Positions 44,872 through 52,525 of a stretch of DNA of 64,000 nt are shown in pieces; within the stretch, counting starts at the first letter, position 1, and the number at the start of each line of letters is the position of its first letter. Source of the stretch: an uncultured Bacteroides sp. (lineage in GTDB: Bacteria > Bacteroidota > Bacteroidia > Bacteroidales > Bacteroidaceae). The notes below the pieces were generated by a model, which saw nothing but the letters and a program-made list of their open reading frames with translations, did not search any database and was not told where the DNA came from. The stretch covers positions 186,001-250,000 of the forward strand of contig CALUOO010000003.1 of the NCBI GenBank assembly GCA_944322345.1, written 5' to 3'. The position numbers and the translations under genes were made by a program.

Positions 44872-46083
44872 ATGAAATTAGACAAAGTATACATATTGAT
44901 TCTGTCCTTCTGGCTAGGATTGTTTGCCATTCCATTCTATTCTGCCAGTTTATGGGGAAAAGATTTCACCGTAGTCATCGATGCCGGTCATGGAGGACAT
45001 GACCCCGGTGCCGTTGGCAGAATCTCCAAAGAAAAAAACATCAACTTGAATGTTGCCCTGAAGGTTGGTAATCTGATAAAAAAGAATTGCAATGACGTCA
45101 AAGTGATATATACGCGTACTAAAGATGTATTTATTCCACTGGATCGCCGTGCAGAGATTGCCAATAATGCTAAAGCCGATCTGTTTATTTCCATCCATAC
45201 CAATTCGGTTGCTAAAAACCGCACAGTCAAAGGAGCATCCACATGGACACTGGGTCTAGCCAAATCGGAAGCTAATTTGGAAGTAGCTAAACGGGAGAAC
45301 TCTGTTATTTTATACGAGAATGATTATCAGACACGTTATGCAGGATTCAATCCCAACTCTTCCGAATCCTACATCATCTTCGAGTTCATGCAAGACAAGT
45401 ATATGGAGCAAAGTGTACATCTTGCCTCACTTGTTCAAAAACAATTCAAACACACCTGCCAGCGAATAGACCGTGGAGTGCATCAAGCTGGATTTCTTGT
45501 TCTGAAAGCCAGTGCCATGCCAAGCATTCTGATTGAGCTTGGTTTTATATCCACTCCGGAAGAAGAACGTTATCTAAACTCTGAAAACGGCGCCAATACA
45601 CTAGCTAAAGGAATCTATAACGCTTTCCTCAATTACAAACGAGAACAAGAGCTAAAACTAACAGGAGTCAGTAAAACCATCCTTCCCGACGAGAGCGAAA
45701 ATGAATCGGACAACAGCCCGTTAATCGCTCAAGTAGCATCGCAAACAAAGACACTGAGTGACAATGCCCGCCCCATTGTTTCCGAAAGTGCCGTCACTGT
45801 CGATGATAGTGAAATCATATTCAAAGTACAGATTCTGACTTCATCAAAGCCTCTTTCAAAAAATGACAAACGGCTAAAAGGCCTGAAAGACGTGGATTAT
45901 TATAAAGAAAAAGGTATTTACAAATATACATTTGGAGATTCTGCCAACTATAACGAGGTACTGCATGCCCGACGCAGCATTTCCACGCGTTTTAAAGATG
46001 CATTCATCGTTGCCTTCCGAAACGGAGAACGAATGGACATCAACGAAGCAATTACAGAATTTAAAAAGAAAAAAAATAAATAA
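44872..46083 (+). CDS. N-acetylmuramoyl-L-alanine amidase with SPOR-like tail
   Basis: A 403-residue exported cell-wall hydrolase. The amidase_3 catalytic domain (about 27-255) has its zinc ligands in VIDAGHGGHDPGA, in the Glu of FEFMQDKYME or SILIELGFIS and in FISIHTNS. After a Ser/Thr-rich linker the last 90 residues (EIIFKVQILTSSKPL to FRNGERMDINEAI) form a SPOR-like domain that would target septal peptidoglycan. It should cleave between MurNAc and L-Ala during division. The MCE gene follows after eight bases. Confidence 0.92.
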   Translation: MKLDKVYILILSFWLGLFAIPFYSASLWGKDFTVVIDAGHGGHDPGAVGRISKEKNINLNVALKVGNLIKKNCNDVKVIYTRTKDVFIPLDRRAEIANNAKADLFISIHTNSVAKNRTVKGASTWTLGLAKSEANLEVAKRENSVILYENDYQTRYAGFNPNSSESYIIFEFMQDKYMEQSVHLASLVQKQFKHTCQRIDRGVHQAGFLVLKASAMPSILIELGFISTPEEERYLNSENGANTLAKGIYNAFLNYKREQELKLTGVSKTILPDESENESDNSPLIAQVASQTKTLSDNARPIVSESAVTVDDSEIIFKVQILTSSKPLSKNDKRLKGLKDVDYYKEKGIYKYTFGDSANYNEVLHARRSISTRFKDAFIVAFRNGERMDINEAITEFKKKKNK

Positions 46084-46091
46084 AAAGATAT

Positions 46092-46985
46092 ATGAAGTAC
46101 ATTACAAAAGAAGTCCGGATAGGCATTGCAGGTATTGTTGCATTATGTGTACTAGTTTACGGTATTAATTGGCTGAAAGGGATTCACATGTTCAAGCCCT
46201 CCAGCTATTTCTATGCGAAGTTTGAGAATGTAAATGGACTGACAGAGTCAAGTGCTGTATTTGCCGACGGAGTACGGGTAGGTATTGTACGTGACATTAT
46301 ATACGACCATAGCCGCCCGGGAAATGTAGTCGTACAAGTAGAGTTGGAACACGACCTCCGTATTCCTAAAGGGAGCACAGCAGAACTGGTATCAGAGCTG
46401 ATGGGAGGAGTTAAAATGAATATCCTTTTAGCAAACAATCCTCGCGAAAAACATGAAGTAGGAGATACAATTCCAGGAGTTGTAAACAGCGGAATGATGG
46501 ATAAAGTAGCTGAATTGATGCCGAAAATGGAACAGATGCTTCCAAAGCTGGACTCAATCTTGACTTCGGTCAATGCAATTTTAGGCGATAAAAGTATTCC
46601 TGCTACATTACATTCGGTAGAGGCAACAACAGCAAATCTGGCAGCTATAAGTGCCGACTTGAAACAATTCACAGGAAAAGATCTTCCAGGACTCACCGAG
46701 AAACTCAATACTATTGGAGACAATTTTGTCGCTATCAGTAATAATCTGAAAGGTATAGATTATGCAACTACATTCAAAAAAGTGGATGAGACATTAGCTA
46801 ATGTAAAAAAACTTACAGACAAGCTCAACAGCAACGACAACACAATGGGATTGCTATTTAATGACTCCCAATTATATGATAATCTGAATGCAACAACACG
46901 TAACGCAGCGAGCTTGTTGGAAGACTTGAAAGCCCATCCGAAACGCTATGTACACTTCTCGCTTTTTGGAAGAAAAGATAAATAA
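46092..46985 (+). CDS. MCE-family (MlaD-like) protein
   Basis: A 297-residue membrane-anchored protein. One N-terminal transmembrane helix (about 9-28) precedes an MCE domain (about 37-115: YFYAKFENVNGLTESSAV, GVRVGIVRDI, GSTAELVSELMGGVKMNILL), and a long helical region follows. MCE proteins form hexameric rings that carry phospholipids between the membranes. The usual ABC partners (MlaE/MlaF) are not in this window. It is likely co-transcribed with the amidase gene. Confidence 0.9.
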   Translation: MKYITKEVRIGIAGIVALCVLVYGINWLKGIHMFKPSSYFYAKFENVNGLTESSAVFADGVRVGIVRDIIYDHSRPGNVVVQVELEHDLRIPKGSTAELVSELMGGVKMNILLANNPREKHEVGDTIPGVVNSGMMDKVAELMPKMEQMLPKLDSILTSVNAILGDKSIPATLHSVEATTANLAAISADLKQFTGKDLPGLTEKLNTIGDNFVAISNNLKGIDYATTFKKVDETLANVKKLTDKLNSNDNTMGLLFNDSQLYDNLNATTRNAASLLEDLKAHPKRYVHFSLFGRKDK

Positions 46986-47020
46986 GAGAATCTCACTATA
47001 TAGAATTATTCTAAATAGCA

Positions 47021-47063
47021 AAAGCCTTTATGGAAAGAAATACAACTTACCCGTAAAGGCTTT
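47021..47063 (+). terminator. terminator after the MCE gene
   Basis: Ten-base arms AAAGCCTTTA and TAAAGGCTTT with a 23-base loop, 35 bases after the stop, followed by a short T-rich stretch. The rest of the 46986-47337 gap shows the dnaA promoter; no DnaA-box cluster was seen. Confidence 0.65.
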
Positions 47064-47261
47064 CTATAAACCAACATAAGGCAATAAAACGCTTCTAAAG
47101 AGAAAGAGAAAAGGGGAAACAAGTACTTAATCAAACTACTGAATTACAAGAGTTTGTAAAAACGCAAGAGTCCCTTTAGCGAACATCCTGAAACATCTTA
47201 GGGTAAGTATCTGAAAGTAAAGCTATTATTATTAATCTGAAAAAAGCAAGAAAAAAATGAA

Positions 47262-47293
47262 TTTGTTTTTTTCAGATAAGATTCCGAATTTTG
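47262..47293 (+). promoter_or_regulatory. probable dnaA promoter
   Basis: TTTG at 47262-47265, a 20-base spacer and GAATTTTG at 47286-47293 match the consensus with one mismatch in the -7 box. The start would be near 47300, so the longer dnaA frame (from 47257) cannot be fully transcribed, supporting the ATG at 47338. Confidence 0.5.
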
Positions 47294-47337
47294 CAATCGT
47301 AGAAGTTTGCTTAATTAATAAATGTATTGAAGTTACT

Positions 47338-48750
47338 ATGACTGAAACAAATCATGTCGTACTTTGGAACCGCTGTCTTGAAATTATTAAAGACAATGTT
47401 CCCGAGAGGACATTTAGCACTTGGTTTGCCCCCATTGTTCCATTGAAATATGAGGACAAAACATTAATTGTTCAGATTCCGAGCCAGTTTTTCTATGAAA
47501 TACTAGAAGAAAAATTCGTGGATCTGTTACGAATGACGTTATATAAGGTTATTGGTCAAGGTACCAAGCTGATGTATAATGTAAAAGTGGATACTACTTC
47601 AATACCACCTCAAACCGTAGACCTTGAAGCAAGCAATCGTTCTATAGCTGTTACTCAGAAACCTATTAACAATGGGAACAAAGCACCTAGTTTCCTGAAA
47701 GCTCCAGTTGTACAAGATTTAGATCCGCATCTAAATCCGAATTATAATTTTGAGAATTTTATAGAAGGATACAGCAACAAACTGTCAAGAAGCGTAGCAG
47801 AAACTGTTGCTTTGAATCCTGCTAATTCTCCATTTAATCCACTATTCATTTATGGAGCCTCAGGAGTAGGAAAAACCCATTTATCAAACGCCATCGGTAC
47901 TAAAATCAAAGAACTGTACCCTGAGAAAAGGGTGTTATATGTTTCCGCTCACCTGTTTCAAGTCCAATATACTGACTCTGTGCGTAACAATACAACCAAT
48001 GACTTCATCAATTTCTATCAATCAATAGACGTTCTGATTATTGATGACATTCAAGAATTTGCAGGAGTCACTAAAACGCAAAACACTTTTTTCCATATCT
48101 TCAATCATTTACACCAAAACAGGAAACAGCTTATCCTTACTTCCGACCGCGCACCAGTATTGTTGCAAGGAATGGAAGAACGACTATTAACCCGTTTTAA
48201 ATGGGGTATGGTGGCAGAATTGGAGAAACCTACAGTAGAATTAAGACGTAACATCTTAAAAAACAAAATACATCGAGACGGCTTAAAATTTCCTCCTGAA
48301 GTAATTGATTATATTGCAGAAAATGTAAATGAAAGTGTACGTGACTTAGAAGGAATTGTAATTGCTATTATGGCTCGTTCTACTATTTTCAATAAAGAGA
48401 TAGATTTGGAATTAGCCCAGCATATTGTGAAAGGAGTTGTACACAACGAGACAAAACCTATTACAATTGATAATATCTTAAAAGTTGTATGCAGCCATTT
48501 TGGATTGGAAACATCTGCCATACATACAAAATCAAGGAAAAGAGAAGTAGTCCAGGCACGGCAAATTGCCATGTATCTAGCAAAAAATCATACTGATTTT
48601 TCAACTTCCAAGATTGGAAAATTCATTGGAAATAAAGATCACGCAACAGTGCTTCATGCCTGCAAAACAGTAAAAGGACAACTAGAAGTAGATAAAGGAT
48701 TTCACGCAGAAGTTCAAGAAATTGAATCACTACTGAAAAAAGGAAATTGA
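47338..48750 (+). CDS. dnaA: chromosomal replication initiator protein DnaA
   Basis: A 470-residue initiator. Domain I spans about 1-85 ([21 protein letters not shown]), followed by a short linker. The AAA+ domain III has Walker [10 protein letters not shown], Walker [11 protein letters not shown] and sensor regions, and domain IV carries the DnaA-box reader [17 protein letters not shown]. The frame opens earlier at 47257, but the ATG at 47338 gives the normal N-terminus [13 protein letters not shown]. No cluster of DnaA boxes is visible beside the gene, so the replication origin is probably elsewhere. Confidence 0.97.
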   Translation: MTETNHVVLWNRCLEIIKDNVPERTFSTWFAPIVPLKYEDKTLIVQIPSQFFYEILEEKFVDLLRMTLYKVIGQGTKLMYNVKVDTTSIPPQTVDLEASNRSIAVTQKPINNGNKAPSFLKAPVVQDLDPHLNPNYNFENFIEGYSNKLSRSVAETVALNPANSPFNPLFIYGASGVGKTHLSNAIGTKIKELYPEKRVLYVSAHLFQVQYTDSVRNNTTNDFINFYQSIDVLIIDDIQEFAGVTKTQNTFFHIFNHLHQNRKQLILTSDRAPVLLQGMEERLLTRFKWGMVAELEKPTVELRRNILKNKIHRDGLKFPPEVIDYIAENVNESVRDLEGIVIAIMARSTIFNKEIDLELAQHIVKGVVHNETKPITIDNILKVVCSHFGLETSAIHTKSRKREVVQARQIAMYLAKNHTDFSTSKIGKFIGNKDHATVLHACKTVKGQLEVDKGFHAEVQEIESLLKKGN

Positions 48751-48771
48751 CAAGAACATTCCAATAGATAT

Positions 48772-48808
48772 AAAGCTATCTCCAACATGTAAGTTAGAGA
48801 TAGCTTTT
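48772..48808. terminator. bidirectional terminator between dnaA and the nitroreductase gene
   Basis: Eleven-base arms (AAAGCTATCTC and GAGATAGCTTT) with a 14-base loop and a T-run on the plus strand. Confidence 0.8.
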
Positions 48809-48820
48809 GTTATACACCTA

Positions 48821-49564
48821 TTACTTCAAAAAACCTTGTTGACGAAGTATTTTCAACAAATTATCAGACATAAATTCATTGTCTTTCTTAGTATAGCGTA
48901 CCTCCGTAAATACTTGGGCTAACGTTTCTTTCTGATTTTCTTCTATGAATTTCTTATTCTCTGGCAAGGATTCTTTATACGCGTACATTTCATCAATGGA
49001 TTCCGGTGTATAATCACGGAAATATTCATTATGCACAATTCCTTTTAATGGCAACCGATCAACTTGTGCAGGGATGCCATCCGGATACCCAACCGTTATA
49101 GTTGTAATAGGAAACACCAATTCCGGTAACGAAAGAGTTTCTATAATCATTTGAGGATTATAAGTCGTAGTTCCTAAATAACATATTCCAAGCCCAGCCT
49201 CTTCTGCTAATGTACAAAAAGTCTGTGCCACCAATAAAGTATCAATTGTAGCATTCATAAATGACATCAAATTGTCGTATCCCGGTGTAGCATTTCTCTG
49301 TTCACACCACTTAGAGAAACGTCGGAAATCTACACAATAAGTGAGTACTACAGGAGCGTTTTTCACCATTGGTTGATTAAAATGAGCAGGAGAAAGTTTT
49401 TCCTTCATTTCCGCATCACGGGTAACAATTACACTATACAGTTGCATTCCTCCCATTGTAGACGCTCTAAAAGAAGTCTCAAGCAAATCATTTAACAAAT
49501 CTGGAGCTATTTCCTTAGGAAGATATTTCCGAATAGTCCTTCTGTTCTTTACTGTCTCAAACAT
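48821..49564 (-). CDS. nitroreductase-family flavoprotein
   Basis: A 247-residue FMN-binding NAD(P)H-dependent reductase of the nitroreductase fold. The N-terminal KNRRTIRKY motif contacts FMN phosphate; ETSFRASTMGGMQLYSVIVT and GLGICYLGTTTYN are typical binding-core segments. The C-terminal tail (about 190-247) is longer than in the smallest members. Substrates may be quinones, nitro compounds or flavins. The upstream extension to 49612 is unlikely because a -7 box lies at 49578-49585. Confidence 0.85.
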   Translation of the reverse strand: MFETVKNRRTIRKYLPKEIAPDLLNDLLETSFRASTMGGMQLYSVIVTRDAEMKEKLSPAHFNQPMVKNAPVVLTYCVDFRRFSKWCEQRNATPGYDNLMSFMNATIDTLLVAQTFCTLAEEAGLGICYLGTTTYNPQMIIETLSLPELVFPITTITVGYPDGIPAQVDRLPLKGIVHNEYFRDYTPESIDEMYAYKESLPENKKFIEENQKETLAQVFTEVRYTKKDNEFMSDNLLKILRQQGFLK

Positions 49565-49577
49565 ATCTTTTTTGCTA

Positions 49578-49585
49578 CAAAGATA
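49578..49585 (-). promoter_or_regulatory. -7 box for the nitroreductase gene
   Basis: The minus strand reads TATCTTTG (TAnnTTTG), 14 bases before the ATG at 49564. Confidence 0.4.
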
Positions 49586-49683
49586 CGAAAAGAAATAACA
49601 TTTATTATGCACGAATCAAAAATATAAATTTTCTTTTTGGAAAACTTTTCTCATTCACCGCAAATCAAACCATCCTATAAAAC

Positions 49684-49723
49684 AACAACTTAAGAGTTAT
49701 AAACGGAAAACTTTTAAGTTGTT
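49684..49723. promoter_or_regulatory. inverted repeat just upstream of the nrdJ promoter
   Basis: Arms AACAACTTAAGAG (49684-49696) and CTTTTAAGTTGTT (49711-49723) pair over 13 positions with a single mismatch (a G-T pair in RNA), around a 14-base loop. It ends 21 bases before the -33 element, outside the transcript, so it is better placed as a protein-binding operator than as a riboswitch. No cobalamin-box motif was recognised. Confidence 0.4.
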
Positions 49724-49744
49724 AATAAAATACTTCATTTTTAT

Positions 49745-49775
49745 TTTGATAGATACAGAAACATTCTTAGCTTTG
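49745..49775 (+). promoter_or_regulatory. promoter of nrdJ
   Basis: TTTG at 49745-49748, a 19-base spacer and TAGCTTTG at 49768-49775 form a perfect Bacteroides promoter. The leader to the GTG start is about 70 bases. Confidence 0.75.
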
Positions 49776-49850
49776 CACCGCCTTTATTAATAATCAAGTA
49801 AACTTCTACAAAACTTATTATTAAAAATATAACCTAACACATATTGAATC

Positions 49851-52394
49851 GTGGAAAAACGAATTTACTCTTATGATGAAGCCTATGAAGAATCTTTACG
49901 ATATTTTCAAGGCGACGAATTGGCTGCCAGGGTATGGGTCAACAAATATGCAGTCAAAGATTCTTTCGGAAATATTTACGAGAAATCGCCGGAAGATATG
50001 CATTGGAGAATTGCCAATGAAGTGGCGCGAATTGAAGCTAATTATCCCAACCCATTAAATGCCAAAGAGCTTTATGAGCTTTTTGACCATTTCAGATACA
50101 TCGTTCCACAGGGAAGTCCAATGACCGGCATTGGTAACGATTATCAAGTAGCTTCGTTGTCTAACTGTTTCGTAATCGGAGTAGAAGGTTCCGCTGATTC
50201 TTATGGGGCAATTATCAAAATAGATGAAGAACAAGTACAGCTTATGAAACGCCGGGGAGGTGTAGGACATGATTTATCCCACATCCGGCCTAAAGGTTCT
50301 CCAGTCAAAAATTCAGCACTAACTTCTACTGGACTTGTTCCCTTCATGGAACGCTACTCTAATTCTACTCGAGAAGTAGCTCAAGATGGTCGTCGTGGCG
50401 CATTAATGTTAAGTGTATCTATCAAACATCCAGATTCAGAAGCTTTCATTGATGCTAAAATGACAGAGGGCAAAGTAACAGGAGCCAACGTATCCGTTAA
50501 ATTGGATGATGCCTTCATGGAAGCCGCCATTAACAATCGGCCATATACCCAACAATATCCTGTAGATTCAGTCAATCCTATCATTACAAAGGAAGTAAGC
50601 GCATCCTCCTTATGGAAAAAGATTGTTCATAATGCATGGAAATCAGCTGAGCCAGGTGTTTTGTTTTGGGATACTATTATTCGTGAATCTGTCCCCGACT
50701 GTTATGCAGATTTAGGATACAGAACTGTTTCCACGAATCCATGTGGAGAAATTCCGCTATGTCCTTATGATTCTTGTCGGTTATTAGCCATTAACTTATA
50801 TTCATATGTAGTAAATCCTTTCAAACCCAATGCCTACTTCGACTTTGATTTATTCAAAAAACACGTAGCACTAGCTCAACGAATCATGGATGACATCATT
50901 GATCTTGAATTGGAAAAAATCAAGCGTATCATGCACAAGATTGATGAAGATCCAGAAACAGAAGAAGTCAAACATGCAGAACGGACATTATGGGAGAAAA
51001 TCTACAAGAAGAGCGGCCAAGGAAGACGTACTGGAGTTGGAATTACAGCAGAAGGTGACATGCTTGCTGCATTAGGATTACGATACGGAACAGAAGAAGC
51101 AACTGCTTTCTCAGAAGAAGTACATAAGACAATCGCAATTTGTGCCTATCGTTCTTCTGTAGAAATGGCTAAAGAACGTGGTGCTTTTGAAATATACGAC
51201 AGCGAACGGGAAAAAAATAATCCATTCATTCAGCGACTTGCCGAAGCAGATCCAGAACTGTATGCAGCAATGAAGAAATATGGCCGACGTAATATTGCCT
51301 GCCTCACCATTGCTCCAACAGGAACAACAAGTCTGATGACACAGACAACCTCAGGTATCGAGCCTGTATTCCTGCCTGTTTATAAACGTAGAAGGAAAGT
51401 AAATCCAAACGATACTAATGTACATGTCGACTTTATAGATGAGACGGGAGATGCTTTCGAAGAATACATTGTATTCCATCACAAGTTTGTCACTTGGATG
51501 GAAGCAAACGGATATAATCCGGCAAAACGTTATACACAAGAAGAAATAGACGATCTTGTAGCTAAGTCTCCATACAACAAAGCCACTTCCAATGACGTAG
51601 ACTGGCTTATGAAGGTTAAAATGCAAGGTAGAATACAAAAGTGGGTAGACCACTCTATCAGTGTCACCATTAATCTTCCGAACGACGTTGATGAAGAACT
51701 AGTCAACCGCTTGTATGTAGAAGCATGGAAATCTGGTTGCAAAGGATGTACAGTATATCGTGACGGTTCAAGATCGGGAGTACTTATTTCTACAAAATCC
51801 GATAAAGATAAAAAAGCCGAATTACCTCCTTGCAAACCACCTACAGTAGTAGAAACCCGTCCTAAAATTTTGGAAGCAGATGTGGTTCGCTTCCAAAACA
51901 ACAAAGAGAAATGGGTGGCTTTTGTCGGTTTATTGGATGGACGTCCTTATGAAATCTTTACCGGTCTACAGGATGATGATGAAGGAATCTTATTGCCCAA
52001 GAGCGTAACTTCCGGACGTATTATCAAGAATGTAGATGAAGATGGCAACAAAAGATATGACTTCCAGTTTGAAAACAAACGTGGTTACAAAACTACAATT
52101 GAGGGACTCTCTGAGAAGTTCAACAAAGAATATTGGAATTATGCCAAGTTAATCTCTGGAGTACTCCGTTATCGCATGCCGATAGAACAAGTAATCAAGC
52201 TAGTAGGTTCATTGCAGCTGAATAGTGAAAACATCAACACTTGGAAAAATGGTGTAGAACGGGCACTAAAGAAGTATGTCCAAGATGGAACTGAAGCAAA
52301 AGGAAAGAAATGCCCCAACTGCGGTAATGAGACATTGATATATCAGGAAGGATGCCTTATCTGCACTTCATGCGGCGCTTCCAGATGTGGATAA
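49851..52394 (+). CDS. nrdJ: adenosylcobalamin-dependent ribonucleotide reductase
   Basis: An 847-residue class II ribonucleotide reductase that makes deoxyribonucleotides with adenosylcobalamin as radical source, useful in an anaerobe without oxygen-dependent NrdAB. Active-site segments are SLSNCFVIGVEGSADSYGAI (about 102-121), STNPCGEIPLCPYDSCRLLA, CLTIAPTGTTSLMTQTTSGI and GCKGCTVYRDGSR. A C-terminal zinc ribbon, CPNCGNETLIYQEGCLICTSCG, ends the protein. The start is a GTG at 49851: an in-frame TGA lies two codons upstream, and the next ATG would delete the conserved N-terminus. Confidence 0.95.
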   Translation: MEKRIYSYDEAYEESLRYFQGDELAARVWVNKYAVKDSFGNIYEKSPEDMHWRIANEVARIEANYPNPLNAKELYELFDHFRYIVPQGSPMTGIGNDYQVASLSNCFVIGVEGSADSYGAIIKIDEEQVQLMKRRGGVGHDLSHIRPKGSPVKNSALTSTGLVPFMERYSNSTREVAQDGRRGALMLSVSIKHPDSEAFIDAKMTEGKVTGANVSVKLDDAFMEAAINNRPYTQQYPVDSVNPIITKEVSASSLWKKIVHNAWKSAEPGVLFWDTIIRESVPDCYADLGYRTVSTNPCGEIPLCPYDSCRLLAINLYSYVVNPFKPNAYFDFDLFKKHVALAQRIMDDIIDLELEKIKRIMHKIDEDPETEEVKHAERTLWEKIYKKSGQGRRTGVGITAEGDMLAALGLRYGTEEATAFSEEVHKTIAICAYRSSVEMAKERGAFEIYDSEREKNNPFIQRLAEADPELYAAMKKYGRRNIACLTIAPTGTTSLMTQTTSGIEPVFLPVYKRRRKVNPNDTNVHVDFIDETGDAFEEYIVFHHKFVTWMEANGYNPAKRYTQEEIDDLVAKSPYNKATSNDVDWLMKVKMQGRIQKWVDHSISVTINLPNDVDEELVNRLYVEAWKSGCKGCTVYRDGSRSGVLISTKSDKDKKAELPPCKPPTVVETRPKILEADVVRFQNNKEKWVAFVGLLDGRPYEIFTGLQDDDEGILLPKSVTSGRIIKNVDEDGNKRYDFQFENKRGYKTTIEGLSEKFNKEYWNYAKLISGVLRYRMPIEQVIKLVGSLQLNSENINTWKNGVERALKKYVQDGTEAKGKKCPNCGNETLIYQEGCLICTSCGASRCG

Positions 52395-52433
52395 ATACGC
52401 CATATATGTTAATGAATTTATAAACAAAGAATA

Positions 52434-52465
52434 AAAAGGAGTCCTAAGGGCTCCTTTTATTTTTT
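52434..52465 (+). terminator. terminator after nrdJ
   Basis: AAAAAGGAG/CTCCTTTT arms with a small inner CC/GG pairing, followed by a long T-run, 40 bases after the stop. Confidence 0.85.
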
Positions 52466-52525
52466 TGTACAAAAAGAAAGCCTTATACTTGCATCAGATA
52501 AATATTAACTAATATATTGCAACAT

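Noticed and set aside
46986-47337. Possible replication origin next to dnaA
   Set aside because: I found no cluster of DnaA boxes in the gap before or after the gene; only a terminator and promoter are visible.
49776-49850. Cobalamin riboswitch upstream of nrdJ
   Set aside because: The leader is only about 70 bases and has no B12-box-like segment; the visible inverted repeat lies upstream of the promoter. The same search before 7863 and 1959 was also negative by eye.
52386-52394. Perfect DnaA box TGTGGATAA at the nrdJ stop codon
   Set aside because: It is a single copy formed by the last codons TGT GGA TAA, far from AT-rich or clustered boxes, so it is likely coincidence and not an origin.
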